Part shown: piece by piece, positions 27,546 through 37,717 of the stretch
Numbering within the stretch: position 1 is the stretch's first letter
Layout: each line of letters opens with the position of its first letter
Assembly: GCA_037200985.1 (NCBI GenBank)
Contig: JBBCGJ010000001.1
Coordinates: 1,464,756 to 1,528,755, forward strand
Source of the DNA: Rhizomicrobium sp.
Lineage (GTDB): Bacteria > Pseudomonadota > Alphaproteobacteria > Micropepsales > Micropepsaceae
Reading direction: 5' to 3'
DNA: 64,000 nucleotides
The notes under the pieces: model-generated
Seen by the model: the letters and a program-made list of their open reading frames with translations, nothing else
Database searches by the model: none
Told to the model about the DNA's origin: nothing
Program-made: the position numbers and the translations under genes

Positions 27546-27563
27546 TTGTGTATATATACACAA
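27546..27563. promoter_or_regulatory. Palindromic operator upstream of hicAB
   Basis: TTGTGTATATATACACAA is a perfect 18-bp palindrome 13 bp before the GTG of hicA. Its TATA core can also supply a -10 element. HicB and other ribbon-helix-helix antitoxins bind such sites to repress their own operon. Two direct TGTGTA copies lie just upstream near 27590-27605. Confidence 0.65.
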
Positions 27564-27622
27564 AACAGACAATTCGACGCAAGTCCCCGTGTGTATCCAT
27601 GTGTAAGGAGGGACGCTCTCCC

Positions 27623-28111
27623 CTAGAACTGCAGCTCGTCGTCCGGCGGGGTTTCGCCGAATTCGGCGGCGCGTTTGCGGCGCGCCAGCTTGTCGAGCGC
27701 GGCGTTGACGAAGGACGGCTCGTCGCCCGAAAAGAAGGCGTGCGCGATCTCGACATATTGGTCGATCACGACCCGGGCCGGCACGTCGCGGCGGGCGATC
27801 AGCTCGAAGCTCGCGGCGCGCAGGATGGCGCGCAGGATCGAATCCACGCGCTCCAGCCGCCAGTCGGCCGCCAGCACCTTGGCGATGGAACGGTCGATCT
27901 CGACCTGGTGATGCGGCACGCCGCGCACGATGGTTCCGAAGAAATCCGCGTCGGCCTCGCCGCCGCCGATCTCGGGCTCGCGGCCCAGGCGATGTTCGAC
28001 GAATTCCAGCGCGACGGTTTCGGCGTCCTCGCCGGTCAGCTCCATCTGGTAGACCGCCTGCACGGCGTTGAGGCGGGCGGCGCGCCGGGAATCGTAAGCG
28101 TTCGCGGTCAC
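27623..28111 (-). CDS. nusB: Transcription antitermination factor NusB
   Basis: A 162-aa all-helical RNA-binding protein that works with NusE (S10) in rRNA antitermination. It shows [20 protein letters not shown] at the N-terminus, then [20 protein letters not shown] and [20 protein letters not shown], with a conserved [12 protein letters not shown]. The GTG at 28111 overlaps the ribH stop (GTGA). The order ribH-nusB is widespread. A hicAB module separates it from thiL. Confidence 0.95.
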   Translation of the reverse strand: MTANAYDSRRAARLNAVQAVYQMELTGEDAETVALEFVEHRLGREPEIGGGEADADFFGTIVRGVPHHQVEIDRSIAKVLAADWRLERVDSILRAILRAASFELIARRDVPARVVIDQYVEIAHAFFSGDEPSFVNAALDKLARRKRAAEFGETPPDDELQF

Positions 28112-28563
28112 CGGTGAACGCCGAGGCGGTTGCGCGCATGGACCAGCGCCAGGCAGGCGCGCGCCGCATCGCCACCTTTGTCGCCGGTTTCGACCGCCGC
28201 GCGCTCCCGCGCCTGCTCTTCGTCTTCGACCGTCAGGATGCCGTTGCCGATGCACAGACCGTGATTGATGCCCAGTTCCATCAGCCCGCGCGCCGATTCG
28301 TTGGCGACGATCTCGAAGTGATAGGTCTCGCCGCGGATGACGCAGCCGAGCGCGATATAGCCGTCGAAGCTCTTGCCGCCATGCTCGCCGGCGCGCGCCG
28401 CGATGGCGATCGCCGGCGGGATCTCGAGCGCGCCGGGCACCGCGAGGCGCTCGAAATGCGCCCCGCCCTTCTCCAACGCCGCGGTCGCTCCGTCGAGCAG
28501 CGCATCCGAGACGTGGGCGTAGAACCGCGCCTCGACGATCAGGATGTTGGGCTTGTCGCTCAT
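28108..28563 (-). CDS. ribH: 6,7-dimethyl-8-ribityllumazine synthase
   Basis: A 151-aa enzyme, penultimate in riboflavin synthesis, that condenses a diaminouracil with dihydroxybutanone phosphate. It shows [20 protein letters not shown] near 6-25, [12 protein letters not shown] near 41-52, and the substrate loop [20 protein letters not shown] near 71-90, with the catalytic His. It overlaps ribBA and nusB by 4 bp each. Confidence 0.97.
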   Translation of the reverse strand: MSDKPNILIVEARFYAHVSDALLDGATAALEKGGAHFERLAVPGALEIPPAIAIAARAGEHGGKSFDGYIALGCVIRGETYHFEIVANESARGLMELGINHGLCIGNGILTVEDEEQARERAAVETGDKGGDAARACLALVHARNRLGVHR

Positions 28564-29690
28564 GAACTCTTTTCCTTGCCGCGGATGGCGTGGGTGCCGA
28601 CGATGTTGAGGTCGTAGCCTTCCAGCGCGACGATCTTCTTCTCCGGCGTGTCGGTCAGCAGGATCATGTCCTTGACCCCGAGGTCCAGCAGGATCTGCGC
28701 GCCGACGCCATACTCCTTCACGCGGCGCCGGTCGATGTCCTCGGCGACGCGGCCGGACACGATGTCGGAGACGAAGGTCGGACGCGTCGTGCGCAGCAGC
28801 ACGACGACGCCGCGCCCCTCCCTGGCGATGATGCGCATGGATTCGCCCAGCACGTCGCGCTCATAGGCCTTCCAGTCGAGCATGTCGGTGAAAATGTTGA
28901 CCGCGTGCATGCGCACCAGCACAGGCTCGGCGCCCGACAGATCGCCCTTCACCAGCGCGATGTGCTCGGCATATTCGAGCTCGTTGACATAGACGTACAT
29001 CGTCCAGGTGCCGCCATTGTGGCTTTCGAACGGCCCCTCGGCCGTGCGCTTGACGAAGTGGTCGTATTTGCGGCGGTAGGCGATCAGGTCGGCGATGGTT
29101 CCGATCTTGAGGCCGTGGAGCTGGGCGAAGGGAACGAGATCGGGCAGCCGCGCCATGGTGCCGTCGTCGTTCATGATCTCGCAGATGACGCCGGCGGGGA
29201 TCAGGCCGGCCAGCCGCGCGATGTCGACCGCGGCCTCGGTATGCCCCGCCCGGACGAGCGCGCCGCCATGGCGCGCCACCAGCGGGAAAACGTGGCCGGG
29301 CGAGGTGATGTCGGCGGCGCCCTTTGTCGGATCGATCGCCACGGAGATCGTGTGGGCGCGGTCATGCGCGGAAATGCCGGTCGAGATGCCTTCCTTGGCC
29401 TCGATGGAGATCGTGAAGGCGGTCTGGTTCGGCGTGCCGTTGACCTGGGTCATCATCGGGATGTTCAGGTCGTTGGCGCGCTCCTGCGTCAGAGCCAGGC
29501 AGATCAGGCCGCGGCCGAACCTGGCCATGAAATTGACCGCCTGGGGCGTGCACATCTGCGCCGGGATGACGAGGTCGCCCTCGTTCTCGCGGTCGTCGGC
29601 GTCCATCAGGATGAACATGCGCCCGTTGCGCGCGTCCTCGATGACGTCTTCGATCTTGGAGATGTAGTCGTGATAGATCGCGACGTTCAT
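28560..29690 (-). CDS. ribBA: Dihydroxybutanone-phosphate synthase with degenerate GTP cyclohydrolase II domain
   Basis: A 376-aa two-domain protein. The N-terminal domain (about 1-205) is an intact RibB, with [17 protein letters not shown] near 30-46 and the [16 protein letters not shown] helix. The C-terminal domain (about 210-370) has the GCH-II fold, but the zinc motif with three cysteines is absent: [15 protein letters not shown] stands where it should be. It should therefore make dihydroxybutanone phosphate only. It overlaps ribE and ribH by 4 bp. Confidence 0.93.
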   Translation of the reverse strand: MNVAIYHDYISKIEDVIEDARNGRMFILMDADDRENEGDLVIPAQMCTPQAVNFMARFGRGLICLALTQERANDLNIPMMTQVNGTPNQTAFTISIEAKEGISTGISAHDRAHTISVAIDPTKGAADITSPGHVFPLVARHGGALVRAGHTEAAVDIARLAGLIPAGVICEIMNDDGTMARLPDLVPFAQLHGLKIGTIADLIAYRRKYDHFVKRTAEGPFESHNGGTWTMYVYVNELEYAEHIALVKGDLSGAEPVLVRMHAVNIFTDMLDWKAYERDVLGESMRIIAREGRGVVVLLRTTRPTFVSDIVSGRVAEDIDRRRVKEYGVGAQILLDLGVKDMILLTDTPEKKIVALEGYDLNIVGTHAIRGKEKSS

Positions 29691-30280
29691 CCCTTCACGA
29701 GCCTCGCGACATAGCGCGCCAGGAGGTCGATCTCGAGATTGACCATCATGCCGGGCTTCAGCTTTCCGAAGGTCGTCACCTTCTGGGTGTGCGGGATGAT
29801 GTTCACGCCGAAGCGGGCGCCGTCGACGTCGTTGACCGTCAGCGACACGCCGTCGAGCGCCACCGAGCCTTTCGCCGCGATCAGCCGGGCGAGCGCCACG
29901 GGCGCCTCGAAGACGATGCGGATCGATTCGCCTTCGGGCAGGACGGATTTGACCTCCGCCACGCCGTCGACATGGCCGCTGACGATATGGCCGCCGAATT
30001 CGTCGCCGACCCGCATGGGGCGTTCGAGGTTGACGCCATCGCCCGCCTTCCAGCTTCCCAGCGTCGTCTTCGACAGCGTTTCGCCCGAGGCCGTGGCGGC
30101 GAACCAGCGGTCCTTGGCCGTGCCCTTGTCCACCACGGTCAGGCAGATGCCCGAACAGGCGATGGAGGCGCCGAGCTCTATACCCGACACGTCGTAATTG
30201 GTCGCGATGACCAAATGGGTGTCGCCGCGCTTCTCGACATGGCGCACGCGTCCGACATCGGTGACAATTCCGGTGAACAT
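29687..30280 (-). CDS. ribE: Riboflavin synthase alpha chain
   Basis: A 197-aa enzyme that dismutates two lumazines to riboflavin. It is a duplicated lumazine-binding barrel: MFTGIVTDVGRV and GASIACSGICLTV in the first half, GGHIVSGHVDGVAEV and GSVALDGVSLTVNDV in the second. It overlaps ribBA by 4 bp and lies 9 nt after ribD. Confidence 0.97.
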   Translation of the reverse strand: MFTGIVTDVGRVRHVEKRGDTHLVIATNYDVSGIELGASIACSGICLTVVDKGTAKDRWFAATASGETLSKTTLGSWKAGDGVNLERPMRVGDEFGGHIVSGHVDGVAEVKSVLPEGESIRIVFEAPVALARLIAAKGSVALDGVSLTVNDVDGARFGVNIIPHTQKVTTFGKLKPGMMVNLEIDLLARYVARLVKG

Positions 30281-30289
30281 GTGTTCCTT

Positions 30290-31393
30290 TTAGGCTCTGG
30301 CCCGGTAGCTTTCCAGCACATCGGCGCCGATTTTCCGCACCGACTCCCGGGTAAACCTGGGCGCCGCGCCGACCGTCGCCGCCGCAAGCACGTCGATCCC
30401 ATCGTGCCCATCGCCGCCCAGCGCGATGGGCGCGGTGAAAATCTCCAGCGCGTCCGCCAGGCCACGGTCGAGGAACGCAGCATGGATGGCGGCACCGCCC
30501 TCCACCAGCAGCCGCGTAACGTTCCGGGTCGACAGCTCGGTCAGCATTGCATTCAGGTCCGGCCTGCCCTGCGCGTCGGGCGCGACACGGATGACATCGA
30601 TGCCCCTGGCGGAAAGCGCCGCGCCGCCAGCCTCGGCCGTCGTGAAGACGACCGTTGGAATTTTCAAAGCTCCGGCCGCCAGTCTGGAATCCGCCTGCAG
30701 CCGCAGGCGCGAGTCGAGAACGACCCGCAGGGGCGAATAGCGCTCAAGCCCCGCGACGCGGCAGGTCAGCTCCGGATCGTCGGCCAGGGCGGTGCCGATG
30801 CCGACGAGGATCGCATCGTTGCGGGCGCGCAGGAGATGTCCGAAGCGACGGGATTCTTCGCCGGTGATCCATTTGCTGTCGCCATTGGCCGTCGCCGTCT
30901 TTCCGTCCAGGCTCTGGGCGATCTTCAGCGTGACGTAGGGGCGCTTGCGCCGGATATGGCTGAAGAAGCCTTCCAGGGTCGAACGCGCCTGGGTCTCGTC
31001 GAGACCGAGATCGACGACGATCTTTGCCGCTTTCAGTTTCGCGATGCCCTGCCCGTCCACGCGCGGATCGGGATCGCCGCAGGCGATCACCACACGGGCC
31101 ACCCCGGCTGCAATCAGCAGGTCGGCGCAGGGGCCGCCGGTCAGCCCGACATGCGAACAGGGCTCCAGCGTCACATAGGCCGTCGCGCCCCGCGCTGCCG
31201 TGCCAGCCGCGGCGAGCGCCACAGCTTCGGCATGCGGGCGGCCGCTCTCGTCGGTCCGGCCGCACGCGACGACGCTGCCGTCAGGCCCGACGATGACGCA
31301 GCCGACGGACGGTACCCGGCCGGTGCGCCCGACGCCGCGCGACGCCAGTGCGATCGCGTGGCGCATATGACGGCGGTCGGCCTCCGTCGTCAT
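30290..31393 (-). CDS. ribD: Bifunctional riboflavin deaminase/reductase
   Basis: A 367-aa enzyme for steps two and three of riboflavin synthesis. The N-terminal deaminase (1-150) has the zinc motif GRPHAEAVAL and TLEPCSHVGLTGGPCADLL; the C-terminal reductase (150-367) has RPYVTLKIAQSLDGKTATANG and LLVEGGAAIHAAFLD. The ATG at 31393 overlaps the CPBP gene stop by 4 bp. The open frame continuing upstream to 32122 is a shadow. Confidence 0.96.
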   Translation of the reverse strand: MTTEADRRHMRHAIALASRGVGRTGRVPSVGCVIVGPDGSVVACGRTDESGRPHAEAVALAAAGTAARGATAYVTLEPCSHVGLTGGPCADLLIAAGVARVVIACGDPDPRVDGQGIAKLKAAKIVVDLGLDETQARSTLEGFFSHIRRKRPYVTLKIAQSLDGKTATANGDSKWITGEESRRFGHLLRARNDAILVGIGTALADDPELTCRVAGLERYSPLRVVLDSRLRLQADSRLAAGALKIPTVVFTTAEAGGAALSARGIDVIRVAPDAQGRPDLNAMLTELSTRNVTRLLVEGGAAIHAAFLDRGLADALEIFTAPIALGGDGHDGIDVLAAATVGAAPRFTRESVRKIGADVLESYRARA

Positions 31394-32172
31394 GGGTAGA
31401 ACACCGAGAACAGGATGGCCGTCGCATTGTAGGCGGCATGGGCGGCGAAAGACGTCCGCAGCGAGCCGGTGCGAACGACCCATTGCGCCAGGATCACGCC
31501 GGCGGCGAACAGCTCGGCGGTGAATACCAGGCCCTGGGTGCCGGGATGGACGAAGAGATGGCCGTGCGCCAGAGCGAAGCCGAGCGCGGTGATGACGGTC
31601 CCCGCCCAGGCGCCCGTCGCGTGGCGGGCCCAGGCGAGAAAGACGCCGCGAAAGAAATATTCCTCGATGAAGGGCGCGAACAGCGCGACGACCGCCAGCG
31701 CGACGGCGAACTGGCCGGCGCCATGCGGTTCGAGCACGCGCTCGATATCGGTTTCCTCGAACCGGACATGCAGCACGCGCTCCAGCAGCTCGTTGCCGCC
31801 ATTGAGCAGAAGGGACAGGCCGAGACCGCTCAGAATCGCCCAGACGACGGCCGAAGACCGGACGGGCGCGAAGAATTGCGCGGTGGGATGGGCGAAGCGG
31901 CGGCGGGCCACCAGCCAGACGACGGCCAGCAAGCCCCCGTCGCTCAGCACGATCGTCGCCATGTTGGTCGCGAAGCTGGTGCGCAGGAAGGTCGTGAGGC
32001 TTGCCACCGTCGGCCGGAAGCCGTAGCGCATGGCGATCAAGACGCCGACGAGGCCCACCAGAGCCGTCAGCACGATGCCGGCGAGGGTTCCGCCGAAGAA
32101 CGCGATCAGCAGATCGTACCACCGCACGCGGCCGTCGCGGTGTGCGGGTTCCTGGGCTAGCTGATCGGCCAT
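31390..32172 (-). CDS. CPBP-family intramembrane metalloprotease
   Basis: A 260-aa membrane protein with about seven helices and the CPBP (Abi/CAAX) motifs: FIEEYFFRGVFLAW near 174-187, ALAHGHLFVHPGTQ near 203-216, and AHAAYNATA near 245-253. The two Glu and two His are all present, so it should be an active glutamic-type intramembrane protease. The ATG at 32172 is chosen over a TTG at 32193. It stands between nrdR and ribD and overlaps ribD, a place where relatives have no such gene. Confidence 0.85.
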   Translation of the reverse strand: MADQLAQEPAHRDGRVRWYDLLIAFFGGTLAGIVLTALVGLVGVLIAMRYGFRPTVASLTTFLRTSFATNMATIVLSDGGLLAVVWLVARRRFAHPTAQFFAPVRSSAVVWAILSGLGLSLLLNGGNELLERVLHVRFEETDIERVLEPHGAGQFAVALAVVALFAPFIEEYFFRGVFLAWARHATGAWAGTVITALGFALAHGHLFVHPGTQGLVFTAELFAAGVILAQWVVRTGSLRTSFAAHAAYNATAILFSVFYP

Positions 32173-32197
32173 CGGCCCGTCACGCTCCGACAAGGTT

Positions 32198-32662
32198 CTA
32201 GGCCTTGTCGTCCCCGCCGTCGAGCTCGCCGATCAGCGCCTCGAAATCCTTGGTCTCGCGGAAGTTCTTGTAGACCGAGGCGAAGCGCACATAGGCGACT
32301 TTGTCGAGGCTCTGCAGGGCCTGCATGATCAGCTCGCCGATCACCGGCGAGGGGATTTCGTTCTCGCCCATGCTTTCGAGCCGGCGCACGATACCGGTGA
32401 TGGTGCGGTCGATGCGCTCGCGCTCCACCGGACGCTTGCGCAGGGCGTGGTTCATCGAGCGTTCGAGCTTCTCGCGCTCGAAGGGTTCGCGCCGCCCGTT
32501 CTTCTTCACCACGATCAATTCGCGCAGCTGGACGCGCTCGAAGGTCGTGAAGCGGCCGCCGCATTCGGGACAATGGCGCCGCCGCCGGATCGCCGAATTG
32601 TCCTCGCTCGGGCGGCTGTCCTTCACCTGGGTATCGTCGTGTCCGCAAAAGGGGCAGCGCAT
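32198..32662 (-). CDS. nrdR: Transcriptional repressor NrdR
   Basis: A 154-aa zinc-finger/ATP-cone repressor of ribonucleotide reductase genes. The zinc ribbon is [18 protein letters not shown] ... [20 protein letters not shown] (residues 1-46), with the ATP-cone from about 49 ([18 protein letters not shown]). It lies 12 nt after glyA and 26 nt before the CPBP gene. No NrdR box was seen in the window. Confidence 0.97.
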   Translation of the reverse strand: MRCPFCGHDDTQVKDSRPSEDNSAIRRRRHCPECGGRFTTFERVQLRELIVVKKNGRREPFEREKLERSMNHALRKRPVERERIDRTITGIVRRLESMGENEIPSPVIGELIMQALQSLDKVAYVRFASVYKNFRETKDFEALIGELDGGDDKA

Positions 32663-32674
32663 GGTCGCTCTCGT

Positions 32675-33946
<1,272 letters not shown>

Positions 33947-34364
33947 TACGTCTCTCCCGGCGCCGGCGAACCGCCGGCATTGCGACCTCGAATACCGCTG
34001 GAGCCGCCGCCCCTCGGCGCCGGCTGGATACCCCTACCGCTTTACCAAATCTAGCGCCAGATCGCCCTGCGCCTCCCAATCCTGCGACGTGCCGGTGCTT
34101 GCGGATACGAAGAAGACCGCGACCTCCCAAGACTTTCCGAAGGGTAGTCGAGAGCGATTTCATGACAAGTGACCGATGGGACTGCTGTCTCACAAAGACT
34201 AGAGAATCGCCGCAAGACGAGACCGACGTTAACTCAAATAGAAAAGACTAAATTGCCGCAGGCAATTCACACACACGCAAAGAGAGTTGTTTGTATTGAT
34301 TTCGTGCCCAGACCAAGCAATACCAATACGTTGATTGAAACCCATGAGTAGAGGGTGCGTGCCC
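33947..34364. other. Intergenic region between glyA and mucR
   Basis: A 418-bp divergent intergenic stretch. The glyA side is GC-rich with palindromic GCCGGCG runs near 33960-33990. The mucR side (34200-34340) is AT-richer, with the inverted repeat at 34251-34267 and GTATTG/CAATAC repeats near 34290-34330 that may serve promoter control. No gene supported. Confidence 0.5.
34251..34267. promoter_or_regulatory. Inverted repeat in the mucR upstream region
   Basis: AATTGCC-GCA-GGCAATT is a perfect 7-bp inverted repeat about 98 bp before the mucR start. MucR proteins commonly repress their own genes through AT-rich sites. The link is an inference. Confidence 0.35.
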
Positions 34365-34805
34365 ATGAGTAGTGAAGACATGCCGGTCGGGCGTTCCGAA
34401 GAGATTCTGAAACTGGCCAGTGATATCGTTGCAGCCTATGTCAGCAACAACCCCGTCGCGGTCGGGGACCTTCCCGCAATGATCAAGAGCGTCCACGCCA
34501 CGTTGGGCGGGCTTTCCGGCATCGAAGGGGTCGATTTCGTCACCTCGCAGAAGCCGGCCATCCCGGTGAAGAAGTCGATCACGCCGGACTATCTGATCTG
34601 CCTCGAGGACGGCAAGAAGCTGAAGATGCTCAAGCGCTATCTGCGCTCGCGCTTCAAGCTGACGCCCGATCAGTATCGCGCGAAGTGGGGTCTGCCGGCC
34701 GACTATCCGATGGTCGCCGCGAATTACGCGGCCAAGCGGTCCGAGTTCGCCAAGAAAATCGGTCTCGGCCGCACCTCGCCGCCGAAGGGCCGGCGCCGGA
34801 ACTAG
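34365..34805 (+). CDS. mucR: MucR/Ros-family transcriptional regulator
   Basis: A 146-aa regulator. After an acidic N-terminal helical part, residues about 60-140 match the Ros/MucR domain: KKSITPDYLICLEDGKKLKM, then LTPDQYRAKWGLPADYPMVA, NYAAKRSEFAKKIGLG. The first zinc ligand Cys79 is present with Asp82, but both expected histidines are replaced (KRYLRSRF), so zinc is probably not bound. The ATG at 34365 is preferred to that at 34344 because GAGGG lies 10 nt upstream. It overlaps the convergent DUF6898 gene by 4 bp. Confidence 0.9.
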   Translation: MSSEDMPVGRSEEILKLASDIVAAYVSNNPVAVGDLPAMIKSVHATLGGLSGIEGVDFVTSQKPAIPVKKSITPDYLICLEDGKKLKMLKRYLRSRFKLTPDQYRAKWGLPADYPMVAANYAAKRSEFAKKIGLGRTSPPKGRRRN

Positions 34806-35014
34806 CCGGACGGCGGCGGTCGGGCGCCGCCGTTCTTCTTCTGCTGGACGTATCTCAGCTTGCGCATCGCGGCGTCGGACAGTGCTGCCCGCGACGCGCC
34901 GGCCGGACCCATCACGCTTGCTTCGACGCCCGTCCGGGAGTCGATGGCCGTCACCTTGACGAAGGCGCCCTGCACGACGAATTCAACGTAGACATCGCCG
35001 TTTTCCGGCGGCAT
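34802..35014 (-). CDS. DUF6898 family protein
   Basis: A 70-aa protein typical for Alphaproteobacteria: DVYVEFVVQGAFVKVTAIDS near 7-26, TGVEASVMGPAGASRAALSD near 28-47, and LRYVQQKK near 53-60. The role is unknown. Its ATG overlaps the hemA stop (ATGA), so translation is probably coupled to 5-aminolevulinate synthase. The 3' end overlaps mucR by 4 bp. Confidence 0.85.
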   Translation of the reverse strand: MPPENGDVYVEFVVQGAFVKVTAIDSRTGVEASVMGPAGASRAALSDAAMRKLRYVQQKKNGGARPPPSG

Positions 35015-36231
35015 CAGGCGGCGCGTTTCAGCCGGTGCACCGTCCAGACCTCGTCCAGCGCGCGCACCAGCGCGTCCATCATCTCGTCGCTGTGCATCGG
35101 CGACGGCGTGAAGCGCAGCCTTTCCTTGCCGCGCGGCACGGTGGGGAAGTTGATGGGCTGCACATAGATCGCGTGATCGCGCAGAAGCGCGTCCGACACC
35201 GATTTGCACAGCGCCGCGTCGCCCACGAACACCGGAACGATGTGGCTGGGCGAATCCATGACCGGCAGGCCGGCCTCGGCGAACAGGCGCTTGAGCCGCG
35301 CGGCCCGCTCGTGCAGGCGGCCGCGCTCGACGTCGCTCGCCTTCAGATGGCGGATGCTGGCGAGCACGCCGGCCGCGATCGCCGGCGCCAGCGAGGTCGT
35401 GAAGATGAAGCCGGGCGCGAAAGAGCGGATGCAGTCGACGAGTTCCGGCGAGGCCGCGATATAGCCGCCCATCACGCCGAACGCCTTGGCGAGCGTGCCC
35501 TCGACGATGTCGACGCGGTGCATCACGCCATCGCGGGCCGCGACGCCGGCGCCGCGCGGACCGTAGAGGCCGACGCCGTGGACTTCGTCGAGATAGGTGA
35601 TGGCATCGTATTTCTCGGCAAGGTCGCAGAAATCCGAGATCTTCCCGAAATCGCCGTCCATCGAATAGACCGACTCGAAGGCAATCAGCTTGGGCGCCGC
35701 GGGATCGGCCGCGGCGAGCAGCGCTTCCAGATGCTGAAGATCGTTGTGGCGGAAGAGATGCTTCTGCATCCCGCCATGCTTGATGCCCTCGATCATCGAG
35801 GCGTGGTTGAGCTCGTCGGAAAACACGATCAGGCCCGGAAGGATCTTTCCAAGGGTGGCGAGCGTCGCGTCGTTGGAGATGTAGCCCGAGGTGAAGAGCA
35901 GCGCGGCTTCCTTGCCGTGCAGATCGGCGAGCTCCCGCTCCAGCTCGACGTGGTAATGCGTGGTGCCCGAGATGTTGCGGGTGCCGCCGGCGCCGGCACC
36001 GGCAGCGTCGATCGCCTCGTGCATGGCGGCGAGCACGACGGGATGCTGGCCCATGCAGAGATAGTCGTTGCTGCACCACACCGTGATAGGCCGCTTGTCG
36101 GCGTCGGTATAGAAATCGGCCTTGGGATAGCCGCCGCGCTGGCGCACGATATCGGCAAAGACGCGATAGCGGCCCTCGCGCCTCAGCCCGGCGAGCGCGT
36201 CGCGGCAGCGGTTGAGATAGGGAAACGCCAT
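35014..36231 (-). CDS. hemA: 5-aminolevulinate synthase
   Basis: A 405-aa PLP enzyme that makes 5-aminolevulinate from glycine and succinyl-CoA, the C4 start of heme synthesis typical for Alphaproteobacteria. The PLP Lys is Lys249 in [13 protein letters not shown]. Other marks are [14 protein letters not shown] near 78-90, [12 protein letters not shown] near 139-150 and [18 protein letters not shown] near 212-229. The ATG at 36231 matches the family start ([16 protein letters not shown]). hemB lies 3 kb away in the opposite direction. Confidence 0.97.
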   Translation of the reverse strand: MAFPYLNRCRDALAGLRREGRYRVFADIVRQRGGYPKADFYTDADKRPITVWCSNDYLCMGQHPVVLAAMHEAIDAAGAGAGGTRNISGTTHYHVELERELADLHGKEAALLFTSGYISNDATLATLGKILPGLIVFSDELNHASMIEGIKHGGMQKHLFRHNDLQHLEALLAAADPAAPKLIAFESVYSMDGDFGKISDFCDLAEKYDAITYLDEVHGVGLYGPRGAGVAARDGVMHRVDIVEGTLAKAFGVMGGYIAASPELVDCIRSFAPGFIFTTSLAPAIAAGVLASIRHLKASDVERGRLHERAARLKRLFAEAGLPVMDSPSHIVPVFVGDAALCKSVSDALLRDHAIYVQPINFPTVPRGKERLRFTPSPMHSDEMMDALVRALDEVWTVHRLKRAA

Positions 36232-36410
36232 ATGTCCAGTCCCATGCAACCTTGATCTGGGCCGGCCGCGGCCGGATTCAACCGGGCCGCAAGATACCCC
36301 AATCCGCCCGGCGGAACCTATGCCTTTTGTCACATGACTTGTCCCAGGATCGCAGCAAATCCTGGCCGGCCCCGGGCCTGGGTGCCTTGATCTGGATCAG
36401 GCTCAGCGGC

Positions 36411-36998
36411 TCAGGACCCGCCGGATATAGCCGCATTGACCGCCATGGCGATCAGGACCGTATTGAAGAAAAACGACACGACCGCGTGCACGGTGATCGC
36501 GTTGCGCATGTCGGTCGTCTGGACGTTGGTGTCGGAGACCTGCGCGGTCATGCCGATCACCATCGCCAGGTAGACGAACTCCGGCGGCCCCGGCTCCCTG
36601 CACTTCGGAAAGTCGACCGGTGCGACATAGCCCTTCGCGTCGTCATGCCGGTAGTAGATGTTGGCGTAGCGGAACGCCATCACGGTCTGCAGCATGAACC
36701 AGCCGAGCGGCGCGCCGGCCAGGGTCAGGCAGGTCTCCAGGACCGTGTCGTGCTGCTTGCGGTTCAGCGCGGCGAAGATCGCGAAACAGGTATACGCGAT
36801 CGCCGCCAGCGTCATGATCGTGACGATAAAGGCGCCCACGTCTTCGATGTCCGCCTTGCGGGCGAGATCGGCATCGGTGAGCATGAAGACCAGCCACACG
36901 CTCCAGACCAGGAAGGTCGCGAAGAACATGTCGGCGCCGATCGCGGCCGGCGCCGGCGCGCCGAACAGCCGCGCGAGCCCGTATGACGCGACGCCCAC
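36411..36998 (-). CDS. DUF1345 membrane protein, N-terminus uncertain
   Basis: At least 195 aa, four or five transmembrane segments and the DUF1345 pattern: FATFLVWSVWLVFMLTDADL near 26-45, FVTIMT-like AFIVTIMTLAAIAY near 55-68, PPEFVYLAMVIGMTAQVSDT near 134-153, and NAITVHAVVSFFFNTVLIA near 163-181. The GTG at 36998 has no ribosome binding site. A frame one base off, starting GTG 37075 with GGAGG before it, would join a natural N-terminus (VSRSLRP + LSPLSRHAKHHGRFYVALLV) if one C were added to the run at 37054-37057. Confidence 0.75.
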   Translation of the reverse strand: MGVASYGLARLFGAPAPAAIGADMFFATFLVWSVWLVFMLTDADLARKADIEDVGAFIVTIMTLAAIAYTCFAIFAALNRKQHDTVLETCLTLAGAPLGWFMLQTVMAFRYANIYYRHDDAKGYVAPVDFPKCREPGPPEFVYLAMVIGMTAQVSDTNVQTTDMRNAITVHAVVSFFFNTVLIAMAVNAAISGGS

Positions 36999-37112
36999 GA
37001 GGAGCGCAACATAGAACCGGCCGTGATGCTTGGCGTGGCGCGAAAGCGGTGACAGGGGCGAAGGCTCCTCGACACGGGCGCCTCCGCCTGTCTTAAGCCT
37101 TTTGGAGGCGAA

Positions 37113-37619
37113 TTACAGCCGGAAGCGGACCTGATCTATCCAGAAACGCTCGAGCCGCTTCAAAGTCACGTTCAGCAGGTCCAGATCGTTCGCGGCCACG
37201 TTGCCGACGGCGTTGAGCGAGCCCAGATGGCGCTCGAACAGCTCGCGCAGCATATCGCGCACCGCCTCGCCCTTGCGCGTCAGGCGCACGAGGACGGAGC
37301 GGCGGTCGGCCTCCGAACGTTCGTGATGGATATAGCCGGATTCGACCAGCTTCTTGAGATTGTACGAGACGTTGGAGCCCAGATAGTGGCCCCGCGTGCG
37401 CAGTTCGCCGGCGGTCAATTCCTGGTCGCCGACATTGAACAGGAGCAGCGCCTGGACGCTGTTGATCTCGCGCTCGTCGCGGCGATCCAGCTCGTCCTTG
37501 ATCACGTCGAGCAACTGGCGATGCAGGCGCTCCACGAGATTGAGCGTCTCGAGATAGTACTTGGCTTCCACGCGCGTGCTCTCGAGCACCGCGGTCTGCG
37601 GCTTCGTGAATGCTGTCAT
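37113..37619 (-). CDS. MarR-family regulator (LdtR-like)
   Basis: A 168-aa winged-helix protein with the LdtR pattern: YLETLNLVERLHRQLLDVIK near 22-41, VQALLLFNVGDQELTAGELR near 55-74, GSNVSYNLKKLVESGYIHHE near 81-100 (recognition helix) and RSEADRRSVLVRLTRKG wing near 101-117. LdtR regulates an L,D-transpeptidase and stress genes in relatives; no such gene is in this window. The ATG at 37619 follows GGAAGGAAG. A hairpin lies in its leader. Confidence 0.86.
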   Translation of the reverse strand: MTAFTKPQTAVLESTRVEAKYYLETLNLVERLHRQLLDVIKDELDRRDEREINSVQALLLFNVGDQELTAGELRTRGHYLGSNVSYNLKKLVESGYIHHERSEADRRSVLVRLTRKGEAVRDMLRELFERHLGSLNAVGNVAANDLDLLNVTLKRLERFWIDQVRFRL

Positions 37620-37626
37620 CGTCTTC

Positions 37627-37645
37627 CTTCCGCTTTTTGCGGAAG
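37627..37645. promoter_or_regulatory. Inverted repeat in the MarR/LdtR-like gene leader
   Basis: CTTCCGC-AAAAA-GCGGAAG (minus-strand sense) is a perfect 7-bp repeat 8 bp before the ATG; its 3' arm supplies part of the GGAAG ribosome site. It could be an operator or a small structure that hides the site. A TTATAAT box lies nearby at 37656-37662. Confidence 0.4.
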
Positions 37646-37717
37646 CCCACCTTTGTTATAATGGCAGACTAGGAGCGATTTCTTAAAAGGCGGTAAAAGT
37701 CGCCGCACCGCAGCGCA

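Noticed and set aside
33947-34160. Glycine riboswitch upstream of glyA
   Set aside because: The conserved tandem aptamer segments are not present; only GC-rich palindromic runs are seen.
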